NCBI GenBank assembly: GCA_900543715.1
Contig: UQSX01000089.1
Span: 1-11,604 of the forward strand
DNA: 11,604 bases
Source: an uncultured Blautia sp.
Lineage (GTDB): Bacteria; Bacillota; Clostridia; Lachnospirales; Lachnospiraceae
Direction: 5' to 3'
Position numbers and translations under genes: made by a program. Position 1 is the stretch's first letter. Each line of letters opens with the position of its first letter. Of this stretch, positions 1 to 6,005 are shown one piece after another. The notes under the pieces were generated by a model. The model was not told the DNA's origin, did no database searches, and saw only the letters and a list, made by a program, of their open reading frames with translations.

Positions 1-376
1 CAACTTCCATGGGTACTCCCTGATCAAGCAGGGCAAAGGCTGCCGCCGTACTAGGGCCGATAACGGTTTTTGACTTTTTCTGTTCTTGGGCCCATTTTCT
101 AAGCTTCCGGATAAAAACTTCCGGCCGGACTTCTCCATTAGTCTCGGCCAGCATTTCCGTCACAAAAACCATATTGATCGTATCATCTGTAACTTCGCCG
201 GCCAGAAACCCTTTAGATATCTCGTTTTCTTCATTTCCTGGAAGAAAATGGTCTATATAACCGTATTTCTCACGAATTTTTTCCGGTGTCCACATTTCTG
301 AAGGCATTCCAAAGGCATCTCCGTAAGCAGCTCCTATAAAAGCGCCTCGTATTCTGCTCCTTTTATTCAAGTTCAT
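1..376 (-). CDS. ADP-ribosylglycohydrolase family protein (N-terminal part, cut by window edge)
   Basis: The 125 visible codons start at an ATG (376-374) and read without a stop to the left edge, so the C-terminus is missing. The N-terminus has the family pattern: a glycine-rich first helix with GAAYGDAFGMPSE (residues 15-27), then VTDDT (62-66), whose Thr-Asp-Asp supplies magnesium ligands in DraG/ARH-type hydrolases, and IGPST (106-110). Such enzymes hydrolyse N- or O-glycosidic bonds of ADP-ribose or related ribosides in the cytoplasm. The real substrate cannot be read from this part. The start overlaps the end of the upstream kinase gene by 14 bases. A GGAGG at 383-387, inside that gene, lies 6 bases before the ATG, which supports this start and suggests translational coupling. 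A role in salvage of a ribosylated compound together with the kinase is inference. Confidence 0.85.
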   Translation of the reverse strand, partial: MNLNKRSRIRGAFIGAAYGDAFGMPSEMWTPEKIREKYGYIDHFLPGNEENEISKGFLAGEVTDDTINMVFVTEMLAETNGEVRPEVFIRKLRKWAQEQKKSKTVIGPSTAAAFALLDQGVPMEV

Positions 377-1289
377 CTGCCACCTCCTCCAATTTTGGTG
401 AAAATCTGGCTCCAAATCCGGTACAGGTATGTGCTGCACATACAGAGGCAAATCTCATGGAGTCTTCCAGTTCCTTTCCCTGCAGACAATAACTGTAAAT
501 GAAGCTGCCCATGTAGGAATCTCCTGCTCCTGTGGTATCTACAGTATTTACTTTTTTAATGGGCACTGTTAACTTTGCCTCATTTCCCAGATAAGCAGCA
601 GATCCTTGGTCTCCCAGAGTAAAAAGCAGCAGACCGCTGCAATATTTTCTCAGATAATCTCTGCATTTATCCAGATCTTCAGTTCCTGTAATGGCATAGA
701 GTCCTTCACGGCAAGGTGCAAAAATGTCTACATAAGCAAGGGATTCCAAAATCTCCTCCTTCGATACTCCAAGTCCCTCCATAGTTCCAAGACCGACCTG
801 AAGATTAAAAACTGTAGTAACTCCCGCTTTTTTTGCTTCTTTCAGCGCCGTTAACGCAGCATTTTTCGGAAGCAGGTCTGTATAGAAGACTTTTGACTTA
901 CAGATCTGATCCAAAGCTGCTTCTTCCGCATCTAATGAGCCAAAGGCATCTCCCATATTCAGCATGATGAATTTACTGCCGTTCCTGTCTATGACAATAT
1001 CCGTATGAAGAGTAATACTGCCTTTCTTCATTACCATATTTTCGGCGTTGACGTTTTCCTGTTCCAGGCTGCTGATCACTTCCTGCCCCAGCCCGTCGTC
1101 CCCTACGGCTCCTGAATAGCCGCATTTTGCACCAAGCCGAGCCAGCTGTACGATCACGTTTGTTCCGCTGCCTCCAGGCTGCCGTTCATTATCCAGCACC
1201 ATACAAAACCCGTCCTCTTTTGGAAGGGCGTCCACCTTCATAAGTACATCCATAGCCAGTGTTCCAAGTCCCCACACATCATATCCCAT
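363..1289 (-). CDS. PfkB/ribokinase-family carbohydrate or nucleoside kinase
   Basis: This is a 308-residue protein, the usual length for the PfkB family, which phosphorylates sugars or nucleosides with ATP in the cytoplasm. The first PfkB signature is at about residues 38-63 (QPGGSGTN, then ARLGAKCGYSGAVGDD). The C-terminal signature DTTGAGDSY (251-259) holds the anion hole and the catalytic base Asp257. TLGDQGS (224-230) fits the nucleotide-binding region. The usual PNxxE motif reads APCREG at about 191-196, which is odd. The start is the ATG at 1289 because GGAGGT (1296-1301) sits 6 bases before it. The TTG 18 bases upstream lies before that ribosome binding site. The gene is first in a minus-strand pair and overlaps the ADP-ribosylglycohydrolase gene by 14 bases. 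The substrate is unknown; ribose, adenosine-like nucleosides and fructose-type sugars are all possible. Confidence 0.9.
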   Translation of the reverse strand: MGYDVWGLGTLAMDVLMKVDALPKEDGFCMVLDNERQPGGSGTNVIVQLARLGAKCGYSGAVGDDGLGQEVISSLEQENVNAENMVMKKGSITLHTDIVIDRNGSKFIMLNMGDAFGSLDAEEAALDQICKSKVFYTDLLPKNAALTALKEAKKAGVTTVFNLQVGLGTMEGLGVSKEEILESLAYVDIFAPCREGLYAITGTEDLDKCRDYLRKYCSGLLLFTLGDQGSAAYLGNEAKLTVPIKKVNTVDTTGAGDSYMGSFIYSYCLQGKELEDSMRFASVCAAHTCTGFGARFSPKLEEVADELE

Positions 1290-1295
1290 ATTTTT

Positions 1296-1301
1296 ACCTC
1301 C
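1296..1301 (-). promoter_or_regulatory. Ribosome binding site GGAGGT of the minus-strand PfkB kinase
   Basis: GGAGGT read on the minus strand lies 6 bases upstream of the ATG at 1289. It decides the start, because the alternative TTG at 1307 would place this site inside the coding region. Confidence 0.8.
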
Positions 1302-1315
1302 ATTCAAAAATCCAA

Positions 1316-1352
1316 GAGCCGCTGGTAAGGCATTTTCTACCTGCAGCGGCTC
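1316..1352 (-). promoter_or_regulatory. Leader hairpin upstream of the PfkB kinase (possible attenuator or operator)
   Basis: GAGCCGCTG (1316-1324) and CAGCGGCTC (1344-1352) form a perfect 9-bp stem with a 19-base loop. In the minus-strand transcript it lies between the probable promoter and the ribosome binding site, and is followed by TTGGATTTTT, a short U-rich stretch. It could be an attenuator or a DNA operator. A further copy of the CAGCGGC arm lies at 1376-1382, near the expected transcription start. The repeat itself is seen; the function is inference. Confidence 0.45.
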
Positions 1353-1384
1353 AAATTATCAGATATCTTTATAGGCAGCGGCCT

Positions 1385-1414
1385 TTTATATGTTTATGGT
1401 AGCACTTTTTTCAA
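1385..1414 (-). promoter_or_regulatory. Probable sigma-A promoter of the kinase/ADP-ribosylglycohydrolase pair
   Basis: On the minus strand, TTGAAA (1409-1414) and TATAAA (1385-1390) are separated by 18 bp (17 bp if ATATAA is used). This would start transcription at about 1378, giving a leader of some 90 bases before the kinase ATG. The assignment rests on consensus match and position only. Confidence 0.5.
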
Positions 1415-1732
1415 AAAACCGCAATCTTCTTACAGCATAGATGCTTTGAGTCAGCACTGGCTCTTTACGCTAAAGTAGACAGTTTTCATTACCATATCCC
1501 CTCAGATCTTTCTCTGGTCAGCTTACGTGAGGATGCCAGGGAAGCCATACGTTTCCCCCGTATATCATCCATCCGTATCCCTTACCGGCGTTTTGGGGAA
1601 AATGTCTGTGAAAATCTGATTGCAGAGTGCGAACAGGCAAAACCCTCCGAGTCTCTTTCTTTAAAGCCCGAAGATCTTCTCTTTGACCATGAAGACAGTA
1701 TTGATGCCCCTCCGTCCTTTCGCTTTAAAAAA
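1403..1732 (+). pseudogene. Remnant of a LacI/PurR-type sensor domain, in frame with the downstream kinase
   Basis: The frame of the plus-strand kinase is open for 110 codons upstream of its ATG, back to a TAG at 1400-1402. The translation reads like the C-terminal end of a LacI/PurR sugar-sensing domain: KTAIF near the start, then IPSDLSLVS about 30 residues later, then ISSIRIPYRRFGENVCENLI, which corresponds to the family's 'PplTTIriPyyelG..a...Li' ending. A linker of about 30 residues rich in Ser, Pro and Asp leads into the kinase. The stretch has no ATG, and I see no plausible start with a ribosome binding site. The helix-turn-helix and most of the sensor domain are absent: upstream DNA in all plus frames shows no LacI-like sequence and is occupied by the divergent promoter. 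I infer a former LacI-kinase fusion truncated by deletion or rearrangement. This remnant fills most of the 1310-1732 gap. Confidence 0.65.
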
Positions 1733-2656
1733 ATGATAGTGGTAGGCAGTATCAATACAGATATCACACTAAATGTTGATGAAGCTCCGAAACCAGGAAG
1801 TACCATCATTACTACCTCTTCGTCCACAACGCTTGGCGGAAAAGGCGCCAACCAGGCCATTGGAGCCGCAAAACTTGGACGGGAAGTAGTAATTCTAGGG
1901 AAAACCGGAAATGACTATGATTCTAATGTGGTCTATGATACTTTTAAAAAAGAGCATGTTCTCACTCATGGACTTCGGAGAGATTCCCGTTCTCTTACCG
2001 GAAAAGCTTACATCCATGTGCTAAAAGATGCAGAAAGCACTATCACGATCCTTCCCGGAGCCAATCTTCACCTGCTTCCAGAGGATATCCTTTCCAGAGA
2101 GCACTTGTTTAAAGGATGCGGCTACTGTCTTATTTCCACAGAAATTCCTGAGGAAACAGTTATACAGGCCCTAAAGACAGCAAAAAAGCACCAGGTAAAA
2201 ACCATCGTCAAACCTGCTGCGCTTTCCTCTCTTCCTGAAGATCTGCTGGAAAATACAGATATCTTTGTTCCAAATAAAAATGAAGCCTCTGTACTTTGTC
2301 CAAATACGGCAGACGTGGAAAAACAGGCCGAATTTTTTCTTTCCAAAGGCTGTCCGGTGATCATTATTACCCTTGGGCACAGAGGATGCTATTTAAAAAC
2401 AGAAAAGGAAAGTACCTACTTTCCTGCGTCTAATTTCCCCTCTGTGGATTCCACAGGAGGAGCAGATGCTTTTATTGCGGCTCTGGCCTCTTATCTCACA
2501 GAAGTCTATCCTCTGATAAAAGCTATCCGGATCGCATCTTATGCGGCCGGATTCTGCGTGTCCAGAGCAGGTGTCGTACCGGCGCTGATCGACCGGCCTT
2601 CTCTGGAAAATCATATAAGGATCAGCGAGCCCGATTTGCTGTTTCCACAGCGATAA
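1733..2656 (+). CDS. Ribokinase-like PfkB-family kinase (probable kinase half of a truncated LacI-kinase fusion)
   Basis: From the ATG at 1733 the protein is 307 residues, a complete ribokinase-length domain. VVGSINTD (3-10) is the typical first strand. LGGKGANQA (34-42) is the ribokinase form of signature 1. PNKNE (180-184) matches the PNxxE motif and TLGHRG (213-218) the nucleotide-binding loop. VDSTGGADAF (238-247) takes the place of the DTTGAGDAF signature; the catalytic Asp245 is kept, but the anion-hole GAGD reads GGAD. KPAA (160-163) replaces the usual NPAP. No Shine-Dalgarno sequence precedes the ATG: the bases before it are coding for the sensor remnant and end in a run of A. Expression from this ATG is therefore doubtful. 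The frame is free of stops and the domain looks intact, so it may be a recent casualty or still be translated. The substrate is probably ribose or a similar sugar, but this is not certain. Confidence 0.75.
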   Translation: MIVVGSINTDITLNVDEAPKPGSTIITTSSSTTLGGKGANQAIGAAKLGREVVILGKTGNDYDSNVVYDTFKKEHVLTHGLRRDSRSLTGKAYIHVLKDAESTITILPGANLHLLPEDILSREHLFKGCGYCLISTEIPEETVIQALKTAKKHQVKTIVKPAALSSLPEDLLENTDIFVPNKNEASVLCPNTADVEKQAEFFLSKGCPVIIITLGHRGCYLKTEKESTYFPASNFPSVDSTGGADAFIAALASYLTEVYPLIKAIRIASYAAGFCVSRAGVVPALIDRPSLENHIRISEPDLLFPQR

Positions 2657-2678
2657 AGTCATAATATCGTAGTTTTTT
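2651..2678 (+). terminator. Weak candidate terminator after the plus-strand kinase
   Basis: CGATA (2651-2655) and TATCG (2665-2669) form a 5-bp stem overlapping the stop codon, followed by TAG and seven T. The stem is short and AT-rich, so this is only a weak call. Confidence 0.3.
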
Positions 2679-2714
2679 TCTGCTTTTTTGAAAGACGGCA
2701 TTTACCCTTTCTTT

Positions 2715-2720
2715 TATAAT
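2715..2720 (+). promoter_or_regulatory. Candidate -10 box (TATAAT) for the MATE transporter gene
   Basis: A perfect TATAAT lies 115 bases upstream of the MATE start codon. The nearest TTGAAA (2688-2693) is 21 bp away, which is too far for an ideal -35 box, so the promoter would be weak in its -35 or rely on an activator. Confidence 0.4.
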
Positions 2721-2739
2721 GGTATCTAGTACTAAAGGG

Positions 2740-2777
2740 CTGTTCCATTAAACGCCTGACATCTGTTAATGGAACAG
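2740..2777 (+). repeat. Perfect 12-bp inverted repeat in the MATE leader (terminator/attenuator-like hairpin)
   Basis: CTGTTCCATTAA (2740-2751) and TTAATGGAACAG (2766-2777) pair perfectly around a 14-base loop and are followed by TCTTCTTTTA. The hairpin lies downstream of the candidate -10 box and upstream of the MATE ribosome binding site, so it could be a transcription attenuator. Alternatively it terminates read-through from the kinase gene, or binds a regulator as DNA. A second, smaller stem (GTCTGA 2800-2805 with TCAGAC 2815-2820) stands directly before the ribosome binding site. Confidence 0.55.
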
Positions 2778-2835
2778 TCTTCTTTTATCGGTAACTATTG
2801 TCTGAAAAATTCCATCAGACTCAGGGAGGTTTCAT

Positions 2836-4197
2836 ATGAATGCAATAACAAAAGATACGAGTTCTACCTTTTACAAGGATATGGTGCGCCTGGCTCTGCC
2901 TATCGTTCTGCAGAATCTGATCACTACAGCAGTCAGCTCCGCAGATGTAGTCATGCTGGGATTTGTAAACCAGACCGCTCTGGCTGCCGGCTCTCTTGCC
3001 AGCCAGATCATGTTTATCCTGAATCTTGTATACTCAGGGATATCCTCTGGAATCATTATGCTTGCGGCACAATACTGGGGAAAAAAGGACACACGTACTA
3101 TTGAAAATATCATGGGGATTGGTATGCGTCTTTCTATTTTAATCTCCCTTGTATTTTTCATCCTTGCCTTTTTCTGTCCCTCTCTGCTCATGCATATTTT
3201 CACCAATGATCAGACGCTTTTGGGGCCTGGAAAGACTTACCTGCGGGTGGTCAGCTTTTCCTATCTGTTTATGAGCATCTCCCAGGTTTATCTTTGCACT
3301 ATGCGGGCCATTGAAAGAGTGATCTTTGCCACAGTTGTAAATGGAACAGCACTGCTATTAAATATCATTTTAAATGCTGTCTTTATTTTCGGATTGTTCG
3401 GCGCCCCTCAGATGGGAATCGCAGGAGTGGCTCTTGCCACCACCATTGCCCGGTTTATAGAGCTGGGGCTGTGTATGATAGACTCTCTAAGGTTTAAAAC
3501 CCTCAGATTCCGCCCTGCGGCCATCTTCCAGCATCAGAAAGTACTTTTTGGAGATTTTATGCGATATTCTCTCCCCGCTTTTGGAAACGAAGTGTCCTGG
3601 GGAGTCGCCTTTTCTATGTACTCGGTGATCATGGGACACCTGGGAAGCGACATGGTAGCGGCAAACGCCGTAGTAGTGGTAGCCAGAAATCTGGGAACTG
3701 TGCTCTGCTTTGGTATTGCCAATGCCGGGGCTATCCTCCTCGGCAAATCCATAGGGGCAGGACGCATGGAGCTAGTAAAAGCAGATGCCTCCCGCTTTTG
3801 TAAAGTCACCTTTTTCAGCGGTGCTGCCGGAGGTATCCTGATCTTTCTGCTCCGTCCCGTGTTTATGAATATGTCTGATCTGAGTGCCGTATCCCAGGGA
3901 TATCTGAATATCATGCTCTTTATAAACATGTATTACGTTATAGGACAGGCTATGAATTCTGCTGTCATCAGCGGTATTTTCCGGGCAGGAGGAGATTCTA
4001 GATGGGGATTTATCTGTGACTTTATTGACATGTGGGTATATGCAGTTCCCCTGGGCTTTCTTTCTGCTTTTGTTCTTAAGCTGCCGCCTATGTGGGTATA
4101 TTTCCTCATCTGCACAGATGAATTTGTAAAGCTTCCCTTTGTATACCGGCATTACAAAAGCTATAAGTGGCTGAAAAATATTACCCGTGAATTCTAA
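2836..4197 (+). CDS. MATE-family multidrug/toxin efflux transporter
   Basis: This 453-residue, strongly hydrophobic protein has the length and layout of a MATE exporter: about twelve membrane segments in two related halves. Members use a sodium or proton gradient to expel cationic drugs or metabolites across the cytoplasmic membrane. The N-terminal stretch LALPIVLQNLITTAVSSADV (about residues 18-37) and the following VMLGFVNQTALAAGSL are typical of the first two helices (family form 'P.il..l......D...vG..g..alaa.s'). The second half begins near YSLPAFGNEVSWGVAFSMYS, which mirrors the first helix. The start is well supported by AGGGAGGT (2823-2830), 5 bases before the ATG. The gene stands alone on the plus strand and ends before a bidirectional terminator. 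The substrate cannot be predicted, and no subfamily name (NorM, MepA, DinF) is safe. Confidence 0.9.
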   Translation: MNAITKDTSSTFYKDMVRLALPIVLQNLITTAVSSADVVMLGFVNQTALAAGSLASQIMFILNLVYSGISSGIIMLAAQYWGKKDTRTIENIMGIGMRLSILISLVFFILAFFCPSLLMHIFTNDQTLLGPGKTYLRVVSFSYLFMSISQVYLCTMRAIERVIFATVVNGTALLLNIILNAVFIFGLFGAPQMGIAGVALATTIARFIELGLCMIDSLRFKTLRFRPAAIFQHQKVLFGDFMRYSLPAFGNEVSWGVAFSMYSVIMGHLGSDMVAANAVVVVARNLGTVLCFGIANAGAILLGKSIGAGRMELVKADASRFCKVTFFSGAAGGILIFLLRPVFMNMSDLSAVSQGYLNIMLFINMYYVIGQAMNSAVISGIFRAGGDSRWGFICDFIDMWVYAVPLGFLSAFVLKLPPMWVYFLICTDEFVKLPFVYRHYKSYKWLKNITREF

Positions 4198-4214
4198 ATC
4201 TTTGATATGAAAAA

Positions 4215-4263
4215 CCGGACAGGTCTTCCGGAAAATTTTTCGTTTTTCCGCAAGCCTGTCCGG
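4215..4263. terminator. Bidirectional intrinsic terminator between the MATE gene and the convergent acetyltransferase gene
   Basis: CCGGACAGG (4215-4223) pairs with CCTGTCCGG (4255-4263). The inner part also pairs imperfectly: CTT with AAG, and CGGAAAA (4229-4235) with TTTTCCG (4244-4250). This makes a stem of about 19 bp. On the minus strand it is followed by TTTTTC, on the plus strand by CTCTTTACTTCTTT. The position between two convergent genes fits a shared terminator. Confidence 0.8.
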
Positions 4264-4275
4264 CTCTTTACTTCT

Positions 4276-4767
4276 TTAGAATATCCTTCTCATTTCATAC
4301 CATCTGGCTCCTCCGTGGGAAGAATCCGCCACACCGAAGCACTGAAATCCATGGCTTTCATAAAAACCGATCAGCCTTTCCTTACAGGTAAGGATCACTC
4401 CTTTCTTTCCCCTTTTCCGGGCCAGATCTGCAAAATATTCCACCAGTTTTCCTGCGATTCCCTGATGTCTGTATGCAGGGAGTACATTCAGGCCAAACAC
4501 TGTCTGATAGGCCCCCTGGGAATTGTGAAGACTTACATCATGATACATCTCATCAGGAAGACATGGTTTATCTGTCGTGCCTCCATTAATGAATCCTATA
4601 GGTTGCCCTTCTGCCTCTGCCACCACAAAATTTTCCGGAAAAGCCTTCATTCTCTCTTCAATCTGGGCGGGGGAAGCCGCCTCCAAGGGAGGAAAGCAGA
4701 TTCCTTCTATTTCTGCCAGAAGCTGGGTCTCCTGGGGCTTTGCCATTCTGATCACTACATCTGTCAT
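4276..4767 (-). CDS. GNAT-family N-acetyltransferase
   Basis: This is a 163-residue single-domain GNAT protein, transferring an acyl group from acyl-CoA to an amine in the cytoplasm. It opens with the usual first strand VVIRMAKPQE (4-13). The acetyl-CoA pyrophosphate loop is in FGLNVLPAYRHQGIAGKL (91-108), where RHQGIA is the Q/RxxGxA motif A. FYESHGF (135-141) is the typical helix and strand of motif B. The ending SSHGGARWYEM (149-159) resembles arylalkylamine-acetyltransferase-like members. The ATG at 4767, 8 bases after the stop of the upstream gene, gives the normal family length; a longer in-frame reading to 4815 would add 16 residues translated from inside that gene. Its ribosome binding site is weak, so translation is probably coupled. 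It is the last gene before the terminator. The substrate is unknown. Confidence 0.85.
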   Translation of the reverse strand: MTDVVIRMAKPQETQLLAEIEGICFPPLEAASPAQIEERMKAFPENFVVAEAEGQPIGFINGGTTDKPCLPDEMYHDVSLHNSQGAYQTVFGLNVLPAYRHQGIAGKLVEYFADLARKRGKKGVILTCKERLIGFYESHGFQCFGVADSSHGGARWYEMRRIF

Positions 4768-4775
4768 GTTTTTGT

Positions 4776-5378
4776 CTAAATTCCTTTCGCCAGTTTTTCT
4801 ATAATGTCCACGCAATTGTCAATCCCGATCAGGCTGCTGTCCAGACACAGGTGATAGTTCTGAGCCATCCCCCAGGTTCTCCCTGTATAATGCTGGTAGT
4901 AAAGCTTTCGCTTTTTATCTTTTTCCTCCAGCCTTTTCTCTGGTTTCTCTTCTCTTTCCCCATAGAGGCGGATGATCCTTTCCTTCTTAAATTCCAAAGG
5001 CGCATGGACAAATACATGGAGGCAGTCCTCTCTGTCCTCCAATACATAGTCTCCACATCTGCCTACGATCACACATGGTTCCTTCTCCGCCAGCTTCCGG
5101 ATGATATCATACTGGACAGACCAGAGATAGTCTGCCATGGACATTCCGTTTGGTCCCATGGCCTGACCATGAGTAAGACTGTAGAAAAACCAGTTAGAGC
5201 TTGACGCCTCCTCTCCCTGTTTTTCCACGAACTCCTGGCAGAATCCTGTTTCCTCTGCAATCTTCCTGATCAATTCCTTGTCATAATAGGGAATTCCAAG
5301 ACGATCTGCAGTTTTCTTTCCGATAGTTCTTCCTCCACTGCCGAATTCACGGCTGATAGTGATCACCCTTTTTCCCAT
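4776..5378 (-). CDS. Cytidylate kinase-like family protein (P-loop kinase)
   Basis: This 200-residue protein starts VITISREFGSGGRTIGK (5-21), the P-loop form SREFGSGG typical of the cytidylate-kinase-like family common in Clostridia. IVGRCGDYVLED (104-115) and VFVHAPLEFKKERI (122-135) match the central strand and the Lid approach. DKKRKLYYQHYTGRTWG (154-170), then YHLCLDSSLIG (175-185), complete the family pattern. It presumably phosphorylates a nucleotide or related small molecule, but the substrate is unproven and it should not be equated with Cmk. The start is clear: AAAGGAG lies about 7 bases before the ATG. It follows niaR after 47 bases and precedes the acetyltransferase by 8, so it probably belongs to the nad operon. 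Confidence 0.85.
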   Translation of the reverse strand: MGKRVITISREFGSGGRTIGKKTADRLGIPYYDKELIRKIAEETGFCQEFVEKQGEEASSSNWFFYSLTHGQAMGPNGMSMADYLWSVQYDIIRKLAEKEPCVIVGRCGDYVLEDREDCLHVFVHAPLEFKKERIIRLYGEREEKPEKRLEEKDKKRKLYYQHYTGRTWGMAQNYHLCLDSSLIGIDNCVDIIEKLAKGI

Positions 5379-5425
5379 AATCCTTCTCCTTTCTCAGTAA
5401 AGCAAGAAATGCAAAACTGTCAGGC

Positions 5426-5944
5426 TTACCTGCTTAAGATTCCTGCCTCTTTCAAGCTTTCCTGAATTCTATCCAGTACTTCCTCGCTGTCTGCCCAGAC
5501 AGTATGACAGTGATATCCAGAGGTAATATTCTTCAGGGGACGGGATTTCCCGCTTCGGATTTCTTCCAGAAATTTCCGGACCTGCATTCTGGAACTGATA
5601 TTGAGAGGCGCCCGAAGCTCTCCATAGACTTCGTGGTCTACAAATACATCTTCTACCTTTCCGCCCCAGTCCACAATCAGGTTCAATTCTTCTTCTATCC
5701 GTTCATCTGAATGGAAAACCCGGAAAATCCTCACTGCTCTTTTCTTTTCCCTGCAGATATATCCTCTGTTGGTGGAGAAAATTTCTTTATCACCGGCTCT
5801 CAGCAGGGCGATATCCTGGACGATCACCTGTCTGCTCACATGAAAGATTTTTGCCAGTTTCTGCCCGGATACCGGCTTTTCGCTTTCTTCTATGTATCTT
5901 AAAATTTCCTGTCTCCGTTTTTCTCCTGCCATCTGACCTGTCAT
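5426..5944 (-). CDS. niaR: NiaR transcriptional repressor of NAD biosynthesis (HTH + 3H domain)
   Basis: The protein is 172 residues. The N-terminal winged helix-turn-helix (about residues 9-62) has the pattern EILRYIEESEKPVSGQKLAK followed by VSRQVIVQDIALLR, the HTH_11 type. The C-terminal 3H domain (about 72-170), named for its conserved histidines, includes VFHSDE (His78), VFVDHEVYGELRAPL (His104) and GYHCHTVWAD (His145, His147); these are candidate metal and niacin ligands. NiaR (YrxA in Bacillus) represses de novo NAD synthesis and niacin uptake genes when niacin is present. Its place directly after nadABC fits autoregulation. The ATG at 5944 nearly touches its GGAGGAG sequence; the ATG at 5932 is 12-14 bases from it and may be the true start. 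A TATAAT at 6005-6010, over the nadC stop, could be part of a minor internal promoter, but no good -35 box is seen. Confidence 0.9.
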   Translation of the reverse strand: MTGQMAGEKRRQEILRYIEESEKPVSGQKLAKIFHVSRQVIVQDIALLRAGDKEIFSTNRGYICREKKRAVRIFRVFHSDERIEEELNLIVDWGGKVEDVFVDHEVYGELRAPLNISSRMQVRKFLEEIRSGKSRPLKNITSGYHCHTVWADSEEVLDRIQESLKEAGILSR

Positions 5945-6005
5945 CTCCTCCTATATCCAGGAATACTTTTTATGAAATCTATGTACGCCTGATTTTCTGT
6001 CTCTA

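Noticed and set aside
1290..1307. Six extra N-terminal residues for the minus-strand PfkB kinase (TTG start)
   Set aside because: The stretch contains the ribosome binding site of the ATG at 1289.
1582..1860. A minus-strand frame opposite the LacI remnant and kinase start
   Set aside because: Composition is typical of an antisense shadow, with serine- and proline-rich sequence and no recognisable domain; the plus frame has clear family motifs.
2769..3104. A 111-residue frame overlapping the start of the MATE gene
   Set aside because: It lacks a ribosome binding site, resembles no family and lies mostly inside the clearly coding MATE frame.
4768..4815. Longer start for the GNAT acetyltransferase
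   Set aside because: The extra 16 residues lie inside the upstream kinase-like gene and precede the usual first strand of the fold; the shorter form has the normal family length.
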